The position numbers and the translations under genes are program-made. The notes beneath the pieces were generated by a model. That model was not told where the DNA came from, did not search any database, and saw only the letters and a list, made by a program, of their open reading frames with translations. 64,000 bases of DNA from Tubulanus polymorphus (lineage: Eukaryota > Nemertea > Palaeonemertea > Tubulaniformes > Tubulanidae): assembly GCF_964204645.1 (NCBI RefSeq), contig NC_134029.1, positions 16,262,450 through 16,326,449 on the forward strand, in the 5' to 3' direction. Below are positions 34,690 to 47,390 of this stretch, piece after piece (the first letter of the stretch is position 1; the number at the start of each line of letters is the position of its first letter).

Positions 34690-34975
34690 TCTAAGGAATC
34701 ATCATTGCAAATTCATCACTGACCATCACTGACCACCAATGACCAATTCAAACTTCTCGAATATGAAAACGATATACCGCGTTATGGTGTCAAACTAGAA
34801 AGGATTCGCCATTGAAAATTCATAAATTGACCATCACTGACCACCACTGACGAATTGAAACTTCTTGAAAGAACGATATACCGGTACCGCTTTTGGTGTG
34901 AAACTAGAAAGGATTCGCCATTAAAATTCATAAATTGACCATCACTGACCACCAGTGAAACTTCTCAAATATCGT
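34690..34975 (+). repeat. ~110-bp tandem repeat, about 3 units
   Basis: Units share GACCATCACTGACCACCA, the stretch CGATATACCG, and TGAAACTAGAAAGGATTCG. Units begin near 34690, 34801 and 34912. Each unit also contains short GACCA(t/c)cACT subrepeats. Confidence 0.8.
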
Positions 34976-37900
34976 GGTCGAATTCGAAAGTGCTTGTCGT
35001 CGTATTGCTATTTCTAGAAACCAGCAGAAAGTTTTGCTACTGTTTTTGAATGGCGTTGACATGATGGAAATTTATTACCCATAAATGGGTTACACATCTG
35101 GATCACAGCACCTCACTTGCCGCAGTGCGTTATTTTCACTGCATAGTAATGCTAATACATAAACTTTTTTACTACTTGACTCGAATCATCTGAACAGTAC
35201 TGCGTTTGAAAACTCAACGAATAGCAAATGTTTGCGGGATGCGCCTACAAATAAGTTATAATAAGATTAATTAATCGATGCATGAAAAACAATTAAATCA
35301 CAAGGTGACTAACACCCGTCTTTCAACCAATCTGCGCGATACCAATTAATTAAATCATTAAACGCATTGGGTTCCTAATATTTGAAATCATGTGATACAA
35401 TAGTTGTTCTTTAGACTTGGCCACTTTCATTTCAGAAAACCGCGTACTAGACCAGTGGTCACCGAGGCATTAACCATTCCTTCAAGTTTTGAAAATTCGA
35501 TGGTAACGCGGATTCTTCGCCTCTAAAAACTGTTTCGTTAATAGTTTTCTTTATATTAAAAGTGTTCATAGGAATTGAAATTTGGAGCGATATCAGTCAC
35601 AGCTGTAACCATTTTTCATTGTCGGTTCTTTTTTGGAATTCAAGTAGATTAGTGAAAATATCAATGATGAAGTTCACTTATTACACAAGTACCGTTTTTA
35701 CTGTCGCATGCGAGTCGAAACAAAAAGATCTATCCAACTGCATATGTTCGGGTATAACCTGTGATATCCTTCAGTATGTTATGAATATCTTTAAAAATTT
35801 GTGTTCTAGTATAATACCCGAAGGTTTAACTATCGGACACATAAAAGATTCGCCATAATCAAAGTTTTTAAGAAAATCTTTCTTCGAGAAAGAAAGATCT
35901 TTAAAAGAACGATTGGCGTCAAACTAATCCATAATGGACTGTTGTGAATTTATTGAATAATCCACCTGAGAAATTTTAAGATTTCGAAGCGAAATTTATT
36001 CATATAAATCAAAAATGCATAAATAACTTGACGTTATTTGCGGGTCTCATGAAACACTTTCGTGCGCTCTTTTTAAATCTAAAATAGCATAAATACATGC
36101 GTGTTTCGTTATAAACAAGGTTAAATTCCAAACGCACATGAAATATGGAGCCTGTATCTCACACGATATACACATCTTGAATTTTCTCTAACTACGTAGG
36201 CCCTTTCCAAATGGGAATTGTTCAGTTTTTTAACGGCCGACATTCAGAGGCACCTAAAAAACCGGTTGTATAGCACTTGAGATTTTCAGTGTAGGGCACA
36301 TCTCACATCGACTCGGCTCGCGGTCGGTGGTTTAATGGGAACACATCTGTTTGTTACTAGTTTAACAGTTGACGAATTCAGAAAACTTTTTTCAAATGTC
36401 TTTGATAACTTTTTAAACATAGTATTCCTCTTAATTACATTTCGCTGATTCCATAGATATTTTTTCATGAAAATTGCTCCAGTTATAACGGATTCAAACA
36501 TACATGTAAAATGATTATTTTTAAAATATTCAATTTTCTCCGATTTTGAAGAAATTCTGACACAATATCATCTCCACTCGACACATGATTTTACTTCGGC
36601 ACCTTTGAAGGGAGTGTCACTTGTTGTTGAGTTCATATATAGTCAATAAAGAAGATATGCCCGATTCCTTTTTAGAATTTAGATTTCGACGGATATCATC
36701 AAATTACTAGAAAGGGACAGCAGCTTTCGGTCATCCGCAAAAAAATACCTAAAATGCTCTCCTAGGGTTATGGAAAAACATGTCACGAAACATACGGAAA
36801 ATCCTTTGTTTGGTAGACTGAAATTATTGAACTCTTAAATAGCAACATTCAGAGAAACAAAAACATAAGAATATATTCTCGCCCACCCTTTAAAAAAACA
36901 ACGTGATTTCAATTGAAGATGACACGTAGCCTCATATCAAATGATATGAACGCAACAGAGCCTATTCATTCTCTTTACGAGGATGGGTCTCCACATTAAT
37001 AGGATACGATACGAGATTCGTGCGTACGATTGATGAATACAACTGATAAAGCGCCAATTTCACTGATTCTTGCACATAAAGGTGTTTTAGAGTAATCTAG
37101 TTAACAGGTGTGTTTTAGGAGTATTTTGAATTTAAACTCAAATCGGGGTTCACGACGAATATTGAGCATTCTAGGGCTGGAGCAAGAAACGTGTGGGATC
37201 GTCCGCCAATGGTATCACCAAAGAAATAATAAGGAGCCAGTCCGTGGTGGCTATTGAAAGCGACGACCGCATGTGAATGCATTGATTGAATGACATCTCA
37301 AAAGTCAGATTTTATAAAAATTGAAGATGATATATGGATAGGTTATTCAATATATACTGGTAAAAATGATGCCCAATATGTGATATAAATGTTCAATTAA
37401 AAAGTAGAAACCGAATCCATACTTCAGTCTGATATTGTTATAACATCAAACACTCAAATTTAATCCTTTGTTAGATTGGTAGCCAGTGTAGATGAGCAAG
37501 AATAGTGGTCCCTAATTTCAATGTGGACTGTTCAACAAGTTGGAGTTTGTGAAGAGATGAATGAGTTTAAAATGGAGTGCAATTTAGATAATACTGTTTG
37601 AATGTCTATTACTCAATCTTTTATTGATCATAAAAAATTGTGGTAAAATATTTGACTCTAGGGTTGGTTTTAGATTGTATCTCTCCACGCCAGAGGTAAT
37701 CACGGATATTGGACTACACAAAATTCCTTGTGTACAGCTCGACTTTTTAAATCCCTGGAAAAGCTCGCCACGGATATATCTCAGTAATGATTAATTTTCC
37801 CACAAATTCTCCCCTTCGAAAAACCTAAACAACCAATGTACGCTTGCTCTAAGTTTGCCAATGCACTATTGTTACCTTTTCTAGCTATTTGCACTAGCTG

Positions 37901-39394
37901 TTTGTCGCAAATAGATTGCATCCTCTATTACAGGAGTAAAGGATACAGCTCTGGGACCCGTTTCTCAAAAGATAGTTTAAATTAACCATCATCCAATATG
38001 ATACATGACTAAATACATTGAAAAAGATCAACTATGTACACATTTCAAATTTCAAACCATGTTTTATCATTAGAAAATTACGACACAACGTTCGATCTCT
38101 CACTAGGGATAATCTTTTTGAATTTGTACACTGAGTTTTCGTATCGTATTATCGTATTTTCAATTCTCTGCTTTTGAGTCAACAAGTACAAAGTTATTTT
38201 AGCAATGAAAATTTAATTGTCATTATAAATGTTAACTATCCACTGGTAAACTTACTAACTTTTGGCAACTTACCTTAGATCGTGGAATGGTCTCAGGTGG
38301 CCTGCTGATCCACTCTTTATTTATACTACTAAAGAAATATACAGTATAAGAAGTAAACAGTATATTAAAGTACTATTTATCTTTATATCGCGATAATTCG
38401 TGTACGTATGATTGAAAAATGATATTCTATCGAATCTCATGGTACTTATGATTATTGTGTATTAGCAACCCTCCACGGATACGAAGCAGCCTAAGTTTAC
38501 ATCCTACCAAAATTATCCTCGGAACTCTCAGCATTATTTCAAGGGTCGGTCTTAGAAAATATACGAAGGACGTGTTCACAGGTTAACGAGGCCAAAAATC
38601 TTCCCCAAAATTTCAAATTTTTACAAGCAAAGATAATATACTTCATGCTTTTGGTGCAGAAAAAAATACATGTCCACAAAATGCAAATTGTGTTTTCAAA
38701 GTAAACGATTGAGTGTGGAATTGTTTCGAATTCAAGGTTTTCCCATTAACACTCCGGTTTTTTCAATAAGATAAGTCAAACTATTGTTGTGATGGCCAGT
38801 TGAATACTTCATCATTATATTGAAAGATATGTTATACTTAATGCATATTTTCTTAGGACTTACAGCTTTCTCTATTGGTTAGCGTTGTGATCACTCAAAA
38901 TTAACCATAAGTTTGAATTCTCACTGATCTACTACATCTCTATAACAAAAATATATTTCATATCAGGCAATTAGCTTTGATCTGTGGTCAGTGGACAGCA
39001 GCTACGAAACATTTAAAACTACTACATTATCATTCCATCTATTCATGTATATATAATATGATATGATATCTTCTTTGTTCAGTTTAAAAGTCTTGATCGT
39101 AAAAGTTTGACAAGTCTCGCATGTTGGTACCGATACGCACGTTCACGCGAGTGAAATGTGCACGTTACAGGCTCAAATGCGCACGTTACAATTACAAATG
39201 GAAACGTTGTTCGTTCAAAACCCTACGTAAAAATCGTATGCATTTTAGCGGAATTTCAAAGTTAGCTCGCTACCTACAACAAAAATCGGACAAGACTTTT
39301 TCAAGCGACAAATTTAAATGTAAGAGCTAGTAGTACCAACGAAGGATTCACTAAACATATAAATTACTTATGGGGGTTCTGGTTAGCACCGGTA

Positions 39395-39555
39395 ACTGGT
39401 CAGTACTGGTCAAGCATTGGTCAGTTAAACAATTTTTAGATTAATGCCCACATCATATCTAGTTATTTGACACCAAACAACTTAATTGTTTGCAAACAAA
39501 TAATTTACTATATGGTCAGTACTGGTCATGCATTGGTCAGTTAAAATACCATGGT
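39395..39555 (-). repeat. Array related to 34690-34975, opposite orientation
   Basis: Two units carrying GGTCAGTACTGGTCA(A/T)GCAT at ~39400 and ~39513. The text between them (CTAGTT…GACACCA) resembles the reverse complement of the unit at 34690. Confidence 0.5.
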
Positions 39556-40202
39556 CCACGCCACATTTGTTACCAAACATGATTGGATTGTGTCGTTTCG
39601 AAAATTAATCTGTTGGGCAATTTGTGGTCAGCCCTGGTTCGTTAGGTTCTTATTTTGCGGGCATTTTATCTCGAACCACCGAAAGACCGAATCACTAATT
39701 AATTCACCAGATCGTTAATTGCTGAAAATGAAGATTAGTGTTTAACTAATAGTCCTTGTCTGAACAAAATGTCTCTGGTATGGGTCCTATGGAATCATGT
39801 CCTTAACTGTACACCGTACTGTATCTTTGTACTGTATCTTTTTATGTTCACTACTACCGTAATTGACTATGATGTTTTCAAGTGGTCTTAAGTACCGCTA
39901 ATAGCCGAAAGTCGTTGATTTATGTGAAATTTACATACAGCGCCACCCGTTAATAGTAAAACTAACCCGAGCAATACGGGTGTTAAATAGATACGCTAGC
40001 AAACCGGCATTCTCATAATGTGTGCGCCGAATTCATGACAACCTCGTGTTCGAACTAACGGCCCGGCGCACGCAGTTCTAAACAAAGTATTAAATCGCAC
40101 CCCGCATTGGACGCTGACTAGAGCATGCGCAGAAGAAATATGCTGTGGCGGATAGAAAACAACGCGCTCCGTTTCGCGGATTACCGCAATTTGGTTGATG
40201 TT

Positions 40203-40282
40203 AGTAATTGGAAAAGTAGGCGTTCATACCAGAGGACGAGAGGACGAGACACCACTCATCACCACAAGTAATTTTTTTTCCT
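40203..40282. repeat. Left terminal inverted repeat of element B
   Basis: 80 bp matching 59998-60077 in reverse with about one mismatch (GGCGTTCATACC versus GGCTTTCATACC). It includes AGAGGACGAGAGGACGAG and CACTCATCACCACAAGTAA. The similarity fades into AATAACTGGG, which corresponds to the TATAAATGGA start region of the gene at the right end. Confidence 0.95.
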
Positions 40283-40333
40283 AATAACTGGGAGAGAATG
40301 AACACCAGCCAGAACATAATAATGTTAATAAAA

Positions 40334-43300
40334 ATCAATATTATTGCCAATATTGTAAAAAATACGTCGATACATCTAATAAAACACGACATGAAAAAAC
40401 TGTAAATCATATAAAAAATGTAATAGATTTTGAAACTCCAGAAAATTCCAATGAAAGAAAAGAAAGATTAGAAAATATGAATGTGGATGAAATAAAATGT
40501 GAAGTTTGTAATGAATTTATAGTAAAAAGGAATTATAATAGACATCTCGAATCACAAAAACATTATAAAAACTTAAATAAAAATGTTTTAGGATCAGAAT
40601 ATTTTGATGATAAACCTCAAAAAGTAAAAAAACCAACTTCAAAAACTAAATCCATTTCAAATAAACCTTACATGGAAAATGTTAGAAATTATATTGATTC
40701 ACTAGAAATAAAAGATACAATTGAAATTTTAGAAACATTACATAGTAAAATTGGTCCTGCAGCTATTATATTTAGATTTTTTAAAGGTACAACAATAGAA
40801 GATTATAGTACATTTAATGAAATAATAGAAAAAATACTAGATTTGATAACAGATGTTGAATATCCAAAAATTAGTATCTCTGGGAAAGTAAGTTTTATAA
40901 AGTCAGAAGAAAAAATGAATTATAATATTCAAACACACTCTGAAGAAATAATTTCAAAAACACAAATAAAAGAGAAGTTAGAAAAAATATTTAATGAATT
41001 TAAACGTCATATTGAAGAAAGATATTTTGAGGGTTCTGGCTTAACATTGAATGAAATTATATATTTAGATTTAAATGTTTATAATACAAAAAGAAATAAA
41101 ACATCAAAAAGTAATAAAATGTTTAAAAATGATTCAAACTTTATAACAGAAAAGGATATTAAAGCATCATCTTATATTAAATTACCATTTACAACAAAAG
41201 CAGTAATAAATATTCAAAATGAAGATAATAAATGTTTTCTATGGTCAATTATTAGTTGCTTACATCCAACAGAAGATATGACGCATAGTTTTAGAATAAC
41301 AAATTACCGGAAATGTGAAACATTATATAAAATTGATCAATATCCAGTAACTATAAAAATGATTCCTAAAATAGAAAAAGTTAATAATTTAAAAATAAAT
41401 GTATTTGAATTAATGCAATTACCAAAGACAAAAGGTGAAAATATTTAAGATTATACATTGGAAGCTTTATATTTAACAGAATATTATGATGATGAAAATG
41501 CTATAGATTTGTTATATTATAAAAAAGATGAAAATGAACATTATATGTGGTTAAAACAAATTGATTTATTCTTTAGAACAGAAAGTGATCACCATAATAA
41601 AATTTATCTATGTAGAAAATGTTTATCTAAATTTATGACTGAGAATACATTATTAAAACATAAAGAATTATGTGATAATAAAGATTTTTGTAAATTAATA
41701 ATGCCAACAAAAAAAGATTGTAAGTTGAAATTTACTAATCATAAATTTAAGAATATTGTTCCATTTGTAATTTATGGGGATTTTGAATCGTTGAATAAAG
41801 AATTAACTGATCAAGATAGAAAAGAAATATATAACAAAAAGCAATTATTAAAATCAATGGATAAAGGAAATGAATTAAATGAAGATATAATTCAAGACCC
41901 ACCAATTATAAATACAATTAAAAAAGTTCATCAAAGAGCTGCTGCTTATGGAATTTACATAAAATCAAATTATCCTGAATTATATGAAAGTCAATATATT
42001 TCTTTTAGAGGTGAAAATGTAGGTAATGATTTTTGTGACAAAATGATTGAATTAGAAAGTGATTTTGCAAAATTATAAACAAAAATAAAAGAATAGTTAT
42101 GACAAAAGAAGATGAAATTGATTTTAATTATGCAACTCATTGTTGTTATTGTGAAAAACGTTTTTATTCATTTGATAAAAAAGTTAGAGATCACGATCAT
42201 TTAAATTCAAAATATCGTGGAGCTGCTCATGAAGATTGCAATTTACAAGCTAAAAAAGTAAATTTCGTTCCAATATTATTTCATAATTTATCCGGCTATA
42301 ATACCCATCTATTTATAAAACAATTATCAAAGAAATTGGGTACAATTAATCAAGAAATAGAAGAACATAATGCTATGAATGAAGCAAATGTAAGAAAATA
42401 TGATTTTAAACTATTAGCTAAAACATCTGAAAATTATATTTCATTTCAATTTGGTTGCATTAGATTTTTAGATTCTTATAGATTTCTAGCAAGTTCATTA
42501 GATAATTTATCAAAAAGTTTAGTTGATAATGATTTTATAATAACACGATATTATTATCCAAATGAACAAGATTTTAAATTATTGAGATATAAAGGCGCAA
42601 TTCCTTATTCATTTTATAAAACACATGATGATTTTAATGTAACAGAATTATTAAAAGATCAATTTTATGATCAATTAAAAGAGGAGTATGTAAAAGACGA
42701 AGTGTTTAATAGAACATTAAATATTTGGAATCATTTTAAGATGAAAAATCATGGTGAATTAGTTGATTTATATCTAAAATCAGATGTTAAGATTTTGGCT
42801 GACATATTTGAAAAATTTAGAGAAGTTAATTTGAATCATTTTAATGTTGATCCTTGTTATTGCTACTCTAGTCCTGGTTTAACCTGGCAATGTGGTTTAA
42901 AATATACAAATGTAGAATTAGATTTATTAAAAGAACCAGATATGGTTTTATTATTTGAAAAATCAATTAGAGGTGGAATTAGTGGTGTTATGGGAGATAG
43001 ATATTTTAAAGCAAATGATGAATATAAATTACTATATATAGACGTCAATAATTTATATGGTTGGGCAATGATGCAACCTCAACCATATAAAAATTTTATA
43101 TTAACAGAAGTTGAAAATGATGATAAAACTAATTGGGAAAGCGCAATTATGAGTTTAGAAGATGAAGCACCAATTGGTTATTTCTTTGTAGTTGATTTAG
43201 AATATCCTGAAAATATAAAGTTTAAAACAAGAAACTTACCTTATTGCTCAGAACATTTAACTGTAGATGATAGTTATTCAAGTGAATACCAGAAGAAAAT

Positions 43301-45034
43301 AAAACCGAAAGATCAGGTTTTTACAGAAAAATTAATACTTACTCAAAATAATAAATACAATTATATTGTTCATTATAGAATGTTAAAATTTTATCTAAAA
43401 CAAGGAATGAAATTAAAGAAAGTACATAGATATATTGAATTTAATCAATCGAAGTGGTTAGAAAAATATATAGATTTTAATACTCAACAGAGAACCATAT
43501 CAAAAACAGATTTTGAAAAAGATTTCTTCAAATTAATGAATAATAGTTTTTATGGTAAAACATGTGAAAATATTAGAAATAGAAATGATATTGAATTAGT
43601 AAATAATTCTGAAAGATTAAGACATTTACAATCAAGTCCTAGACATTTAGGAAATAAAAGATTTGAAGATTATTTAACAGCAGTTAAATTAAAAAGAACT
43701 TCAATGAAATTTAATAAACCAATATTTATAGGTTCAACTGTTTTAGAAATATCAAAATTATTAATGTATGATTTTTATTATAATGTTTTACAACCACTTT
43801 TTGGGGAAAAGCATATTGAAATATTATATTTTGATTCTGTAACAGCTGACACCCCAATATTATTAAAATGTAATAATAAGATATTGGTAAGAAGAATTTC
43901 AGAAATAATTCCAAAACAAAATGAATGTTATATTTCATATGGTGAAAAAGAATTAATACAAATAAATGGATTAATGGATGTTTGGACAAGAAATGGATGG
44001 AAAAAATTAAAGAATATTATTAGGCATAAAACAAATAAGAAAATCTATAGAGTTAGAACTAAATTAGGATTTGTAGATGTTACAGAAGATCATAGTTTAA
44101 TTAAACGAAATGGTGATGAAATAAAACCAACTGATATAAAAATTGGAGATGAATTATTACATAAAAGATTTTTCCAAAGAATGAATCATATGTCATTTGA
44201 TGAAATTATTGATAATATTTATAATATAGAACCCGAAACATTAGAAGAAAAAGAATATTTTATCAAAGGATTTTTCATGGGCGATGGTTCAGCAGGTGTG
44301 TATAATTATGTTTGGGGTAATAAATATTTTTGGTATTTATGCAATCAAGACTTAAAATTATTAGAAAGAACAAAGAAATTCTGTGAAGAAGTTTATCCAA
44401 ATAAAACATTTAAAATCATGGATGTTATGAAATCATCAGCAGTTTATAGAATACTTGTGAATAATCCTAAAGATTTTGCTATAAAATATAATGATGAATT
44501 CTATATTCATGCAATAGTAAAAAGTAATACTTCAACTAAAGAAAAGATAGTACCAGATTATGTATTAAATGCAAAAAATAATTTAAGAAAATGGTTAAAA
44601 ATCAAGACAAATGACATAACAAAAGACTTAAAAACATTAAAACATCATTTTGATTTTAGCAATTATCCCAAAGATCATGAACTATTTAGCAATGATAATA
44701 AAAAGATTCCTGGTAAATTTAAAGATGAATTAGGGGGTGATGAAATGATTGAATTTGTTGGGATAAGAAGTAAAATGTATAGTTACAGAACAAAAGATCA
44801 TGAAGCTAAAAAGTTAAAAGGAATAACAAAACATGTGGTTGATAAACATATAGAATTTCAAGATTATATAAAGTGTTTATATAAATCAATTGTAATGAAA
44901 CACAAAATGAATTGTTTAAGATCAGAAGATCATGAGATGTACATTAATGAAGTTGAAAAAACTAGTTGAAATCCATTTGATGATAAAAGGCATATTTTAG
45001 ATGATGGTATAAAAACATTACCTTATGGTTATTA
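40334..45034 (+). pseudogene. Protein-primed PolB of element B, broken, intein-interrupted
   Basis: Open coding with an N-terminal C2H2 finger (YYCQYCKKYVDTSNKTRH) starts at ~40334 without an ATG in frame; a second finger (CEVCNEF) follows the first Met at 40477. Other parts: Exo I YGDFESL, endonuclease VII-like CCYCEK…VRDHDH…RGAAH, Exo II NLSGYNTHLF (Asn where element A has Asp), Exo III YLKSDVKIL, motif A DVNNLYGWAM, motif B NNSFYGKTCEN. Motif C is cut after YFD by an intein (43836-44594) and its second half is absent. Breaks: TAA at 41446-41448, one-base loss at ~42076, TGA at 44967-44969. Loss of motif C would abolish polymerase activity even without the other breaks. Confidence 0.92.
43836..44594 (+). 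other. Intein remnant inserted in PolB motif C
   Basis: About 253 codons absent from the element A polymerase. It begins SVTADTPILLKC directly after YFD, a classic intein block A with Ser as first residue. Block B is VDVTEDHSLIKRNG (T..H). Homing endonuclease motif is FIKGFFMGDGSAG (LAGLIDADG type, block C). After about PDYVLNAKNNLRKW, the extein resumes at LKIKTND. The second endonuclease motif, the block F region and the terminal HN dipeptide are not present, and the extein residues equivalent to TDSYI are gone too. So one in-frame deletion removed the intein's C-terminal end and the neighbouring polymerase residues. Protein splicing cannot occur. Confidence 0.88.
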
Positions 45035-45640
45035 AAACATAAAATCAATATCATCATAATCGAAATCACTATTGGCTTCTTCATTTTCATTTAATTGTTC
45101 AGGTTCTTCTTCCATTCCATTTTTCTCATTTAAATAAAGTTCTATCTTGTTCCACATTTCATCTCGCTCTCTTTGTTTCTTTTTGTTTGTTAATTCATCA
45201 AATGGAATTATAATATCTATGTTTAAATAATTTACAATCTTATTTAAAAAGAATTCATAATTTATTGAATCTGTTATTCTATTATTCAAATGATACATTA
45301 ATATTTGTTTGAATATTTTTTTTATATTTTTCATATCTTCTTCTGTTAATTCAGGTTTTTCATAATAATCGTTAAATAATAAATATAAATACATTTTCTT
45401 TTGTTTTGTGTTAAATGTTGATGGAATAATTGTTTTTATAATGTCTTTTTTAGTTATTTCACCATTTTTATATTCTATTATTTTCATTTTTTCAAGCCAT
45501 TGCATATATTCTGGTGTATGATCTTCTATAGAAACTATTTTAAAAATTTCATCAAGATAATTAGGGTTTTCTGTTTCTTCACAGAAAACCCTATTGAAAT
45601 TCGCGTGATTATTATTATTTTTTTTTCCCCTTTTCCACAT
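45032..45640 (-). CDS. Acidic-tailed Polinton protein of unknown function
   Basis: An intact 202-residue ORF converging on the PolB 3' end (a few bases of overlap). It starts MWKRGKKNNNN, has a charged helical middle, and a very acidic C-terminus ending DFDYDDIDFMF. No catalytic motif is visible. The leader contains CTTTTAACAAAAAC, resembling that of the zinc-finger gene at 49917. The ORF starts very close to the left edge of the foreign block (~45655), so regulatory sequence may be lost. Acidic C-termini with a terminal aromatic are seen in some DNA-binding replication proteins, but this is only suggestive. Confidence 0.6.
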   Translation of the reverse strand: MWKRGKKNNNNHANFNRVFCEETENPNYLDEIFKIVSIEDHTPEYMQWLEKMKIIEYKNGEITKKDIIKTIIPSTFNTKQKKMYLYLLFNDYYEKPELTEEDMKNIKKIFKQILMYHLNNRITDSINYEFFLNKIVNYLNIDIIIPFDELTNKKKQRERDEMWNKIELYLNEKNGMEEEPEQLNENEEANSDFDYDDIDFMF

Positions 45641-46170
45641 AGTTTTTGTTAAAAGTGTAAAAGCTTCCTTACCTTACCGCTGTCGCCGATACAATCCGTA
45701 TGATGTCCTTCAGCTCACTTCAATCTCCAGATACTGCATGGGAATTTTGATAAATCCACGTTATAAAGGCACTGTCGAGCCGTAAACATCGGAAATTTGG
45801 CTCGATTCAATTAGTAGCCATGTTGTGTTTTCTTACCGATATTTCTCTCTTCTTTTCGAGGAAGAGCTATCGAATTATTCCCTCTCTTCTCCACAATCAA
45901 TTTCAAAGTCAATTTTATGAATTTATTGCTCAGCGGGTCCGAGTCCAAGAGTTTACGAGTCCGGCGTTCGCGTGTCTGACAGGTTTACGGGCATTTGTTT
46001 GTTACCTCTTTAATATTTTTGATTTCTTGTTATTCCGGTTATTTTATTTAAGTATATTGCTGATCAGTTCATGTAACCAAAAGCGTCAATAAACAGACTT
46101 TGAATTGATCAAGTTTAAATCAAGGTCGTTGAGTCGCGGAAGGCTACTAGAATTACGTTCGTCTTCGTCT

Positions 46171-46667
46171 GGCATCAGACCACAATTAGGTTAGTAGCTC
46201 GAAGATGCGTAGGGCCGGACCGGACCCCAAAAATAGTACCTAGAGTGAAGAAGAGGTCCCCCATAAATGTTGCCATAATTTCTGCAAATGGGATAGGTAA
46301 CGAATTTCGGTTATATGTATGAAATCCATTGATCCTGAGAGACAGATCGATGATGAAATAAGGGATTCCCTGGACTTTTTTTGCTTGGAGTAAGGGTACC
46401 AAACACGGTGGGGATTCCCTTAGATATTTGGCTCGGATGTACTGGCATACCTGTACTGGGATACCCCTCCTTTCTAAAGGTTTGATTATTTCAAAAGTTA
46501 GGTTGGGTATGTGGGGCGAAAACCACTTCAATGCGTAGCTAAGATGCTGGCCTATGAGCCATAAGCAGGATTTCCCCTGAATTTACGCGCTTATATATGA
46601 ACTAAACTCTCGAATTTCTTGTTTTTACTATAGGATATAGAAGATTTTGGAATAGTGGTCTGAGCTC
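46171..46667. mobile_element. 498-bp-family MITE, copy 2
   Basis: 497 bp, nearly identical to 27204-27701. Flanked by GTCT on both sides (46167-46170 and 46668-46671), a different 4-bp duplication from copy 1. Confidence 0.9.
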
Positions 46668-46880
46668 GTCTCAGAGAGAAAACAAACGACAGAAAAGTAT
46701 CAGGTGATTATCGATAGCCTACAACGGTACACACAGTTGACAAACAGTGTTAGGCCTGTGCCGGTTGGTGCGTACTGGGACTAAATATACTGGTTGGTCA
46801 GTTGGTTCGGTTGTGAAGTGTGGAAGCTAAGATTATAAGAAAGCCTACCGGTATTTATTTGTCTATAGGCCTATTATATA

Positions 46881-47221
46881 GAAGCCAATACCATTTTAAG
46901 TACGTAGTTGTTAACCGCACGTGACTGTACGGTGATCTCCACAGGTTAACCGCGTACGTGAGGTCCCTACTAAGTCTATAATGCCAATCGTGAGTTCCTA
47001 GTAGCCAATACCATTTTAAGTACGAAACTGTAACGCGTACGTGACTGTACGGTGATATCCACAGGTTAACCGTACGTGAGTTCCCTACTTACGCCGTACG
47101 TGAGTTCCTAGTAGCCAATACCATTTTAAGTACGAAATTGTAACGTGTACGTGACTGTACGGTGATATCCACAGGTTAACCGTACGTGAGTTCCCTAAAA
47201 ACGCTGTACGTGAGTTCCTAT
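46881..47221. repeat. ~111-120 bp tandem repeat, 3 units
   Basis: Units begin GCCAATACCATTTTAAGTACG at about 46883, 47003 and 47114. They include GTACGTGACTGTACGGTGAT and CCACAGGTTAACCG, rich in CGTACG-type dyads. Confidence 0.85.
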
Positions 47222-47316
47222 AATCTGCAAACGCGCATGCGTAAAAGAATAGAGTTTGGGTTAGGTGAGGCTAGGCTATTTGTAAATCAAATTTCATCCA
47301 CCCACCAGTTACGTTC

Positions 47317-47390
47317 TGTGGCACAGTGGGTAAATCACTGGACTACTACTGGATTTTTTTTTCGTTTTGTTTTGAATCCCAATATTGCAA
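47317..47390 (+). repeat. tRNA-like (SINE-type) sequence
   Basis: GTGGCACAGTGGGTAAATCAC resembles a tRNA A box and TTTTGAATCCC a degenerate B box ~50 bp downstream. The spacing is right for a Pol III promoter, but the arms do not fold into a standard tRNA, so this is more likely a SINE head or decayed tRNA relic. Confidence 0.4.

Larger units (their letters stand above)
33883..40196. other. Long gene-less stretch
   Basis: No convincing exon, RNA gene or autonomous element. Contents: a GC-rich hairpin at 33953-33973, a ~110-bp tandem repeat at 34690-34975, a two-unit related array in opposite orientation at 39395-39555, and otherwise unremarkable sequence. Short ORFs such as 35562-35858 and 39121-39330 lack family features. 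Confidence 0.5.

Noticed and set aside
35562-35858. 98-codon ORF (and 36286-36501, 39121-39330)
   Set aside because: No start context, splice sites or family features; lengths expected by chance.
43726-43989. Minus-strand ORFs within PolB and capsid genes (also 42863-43048, 51970-52176, 53950-54183, 54440-54808)
   Set aside because: Shadows of well-supported plus-strand genes.
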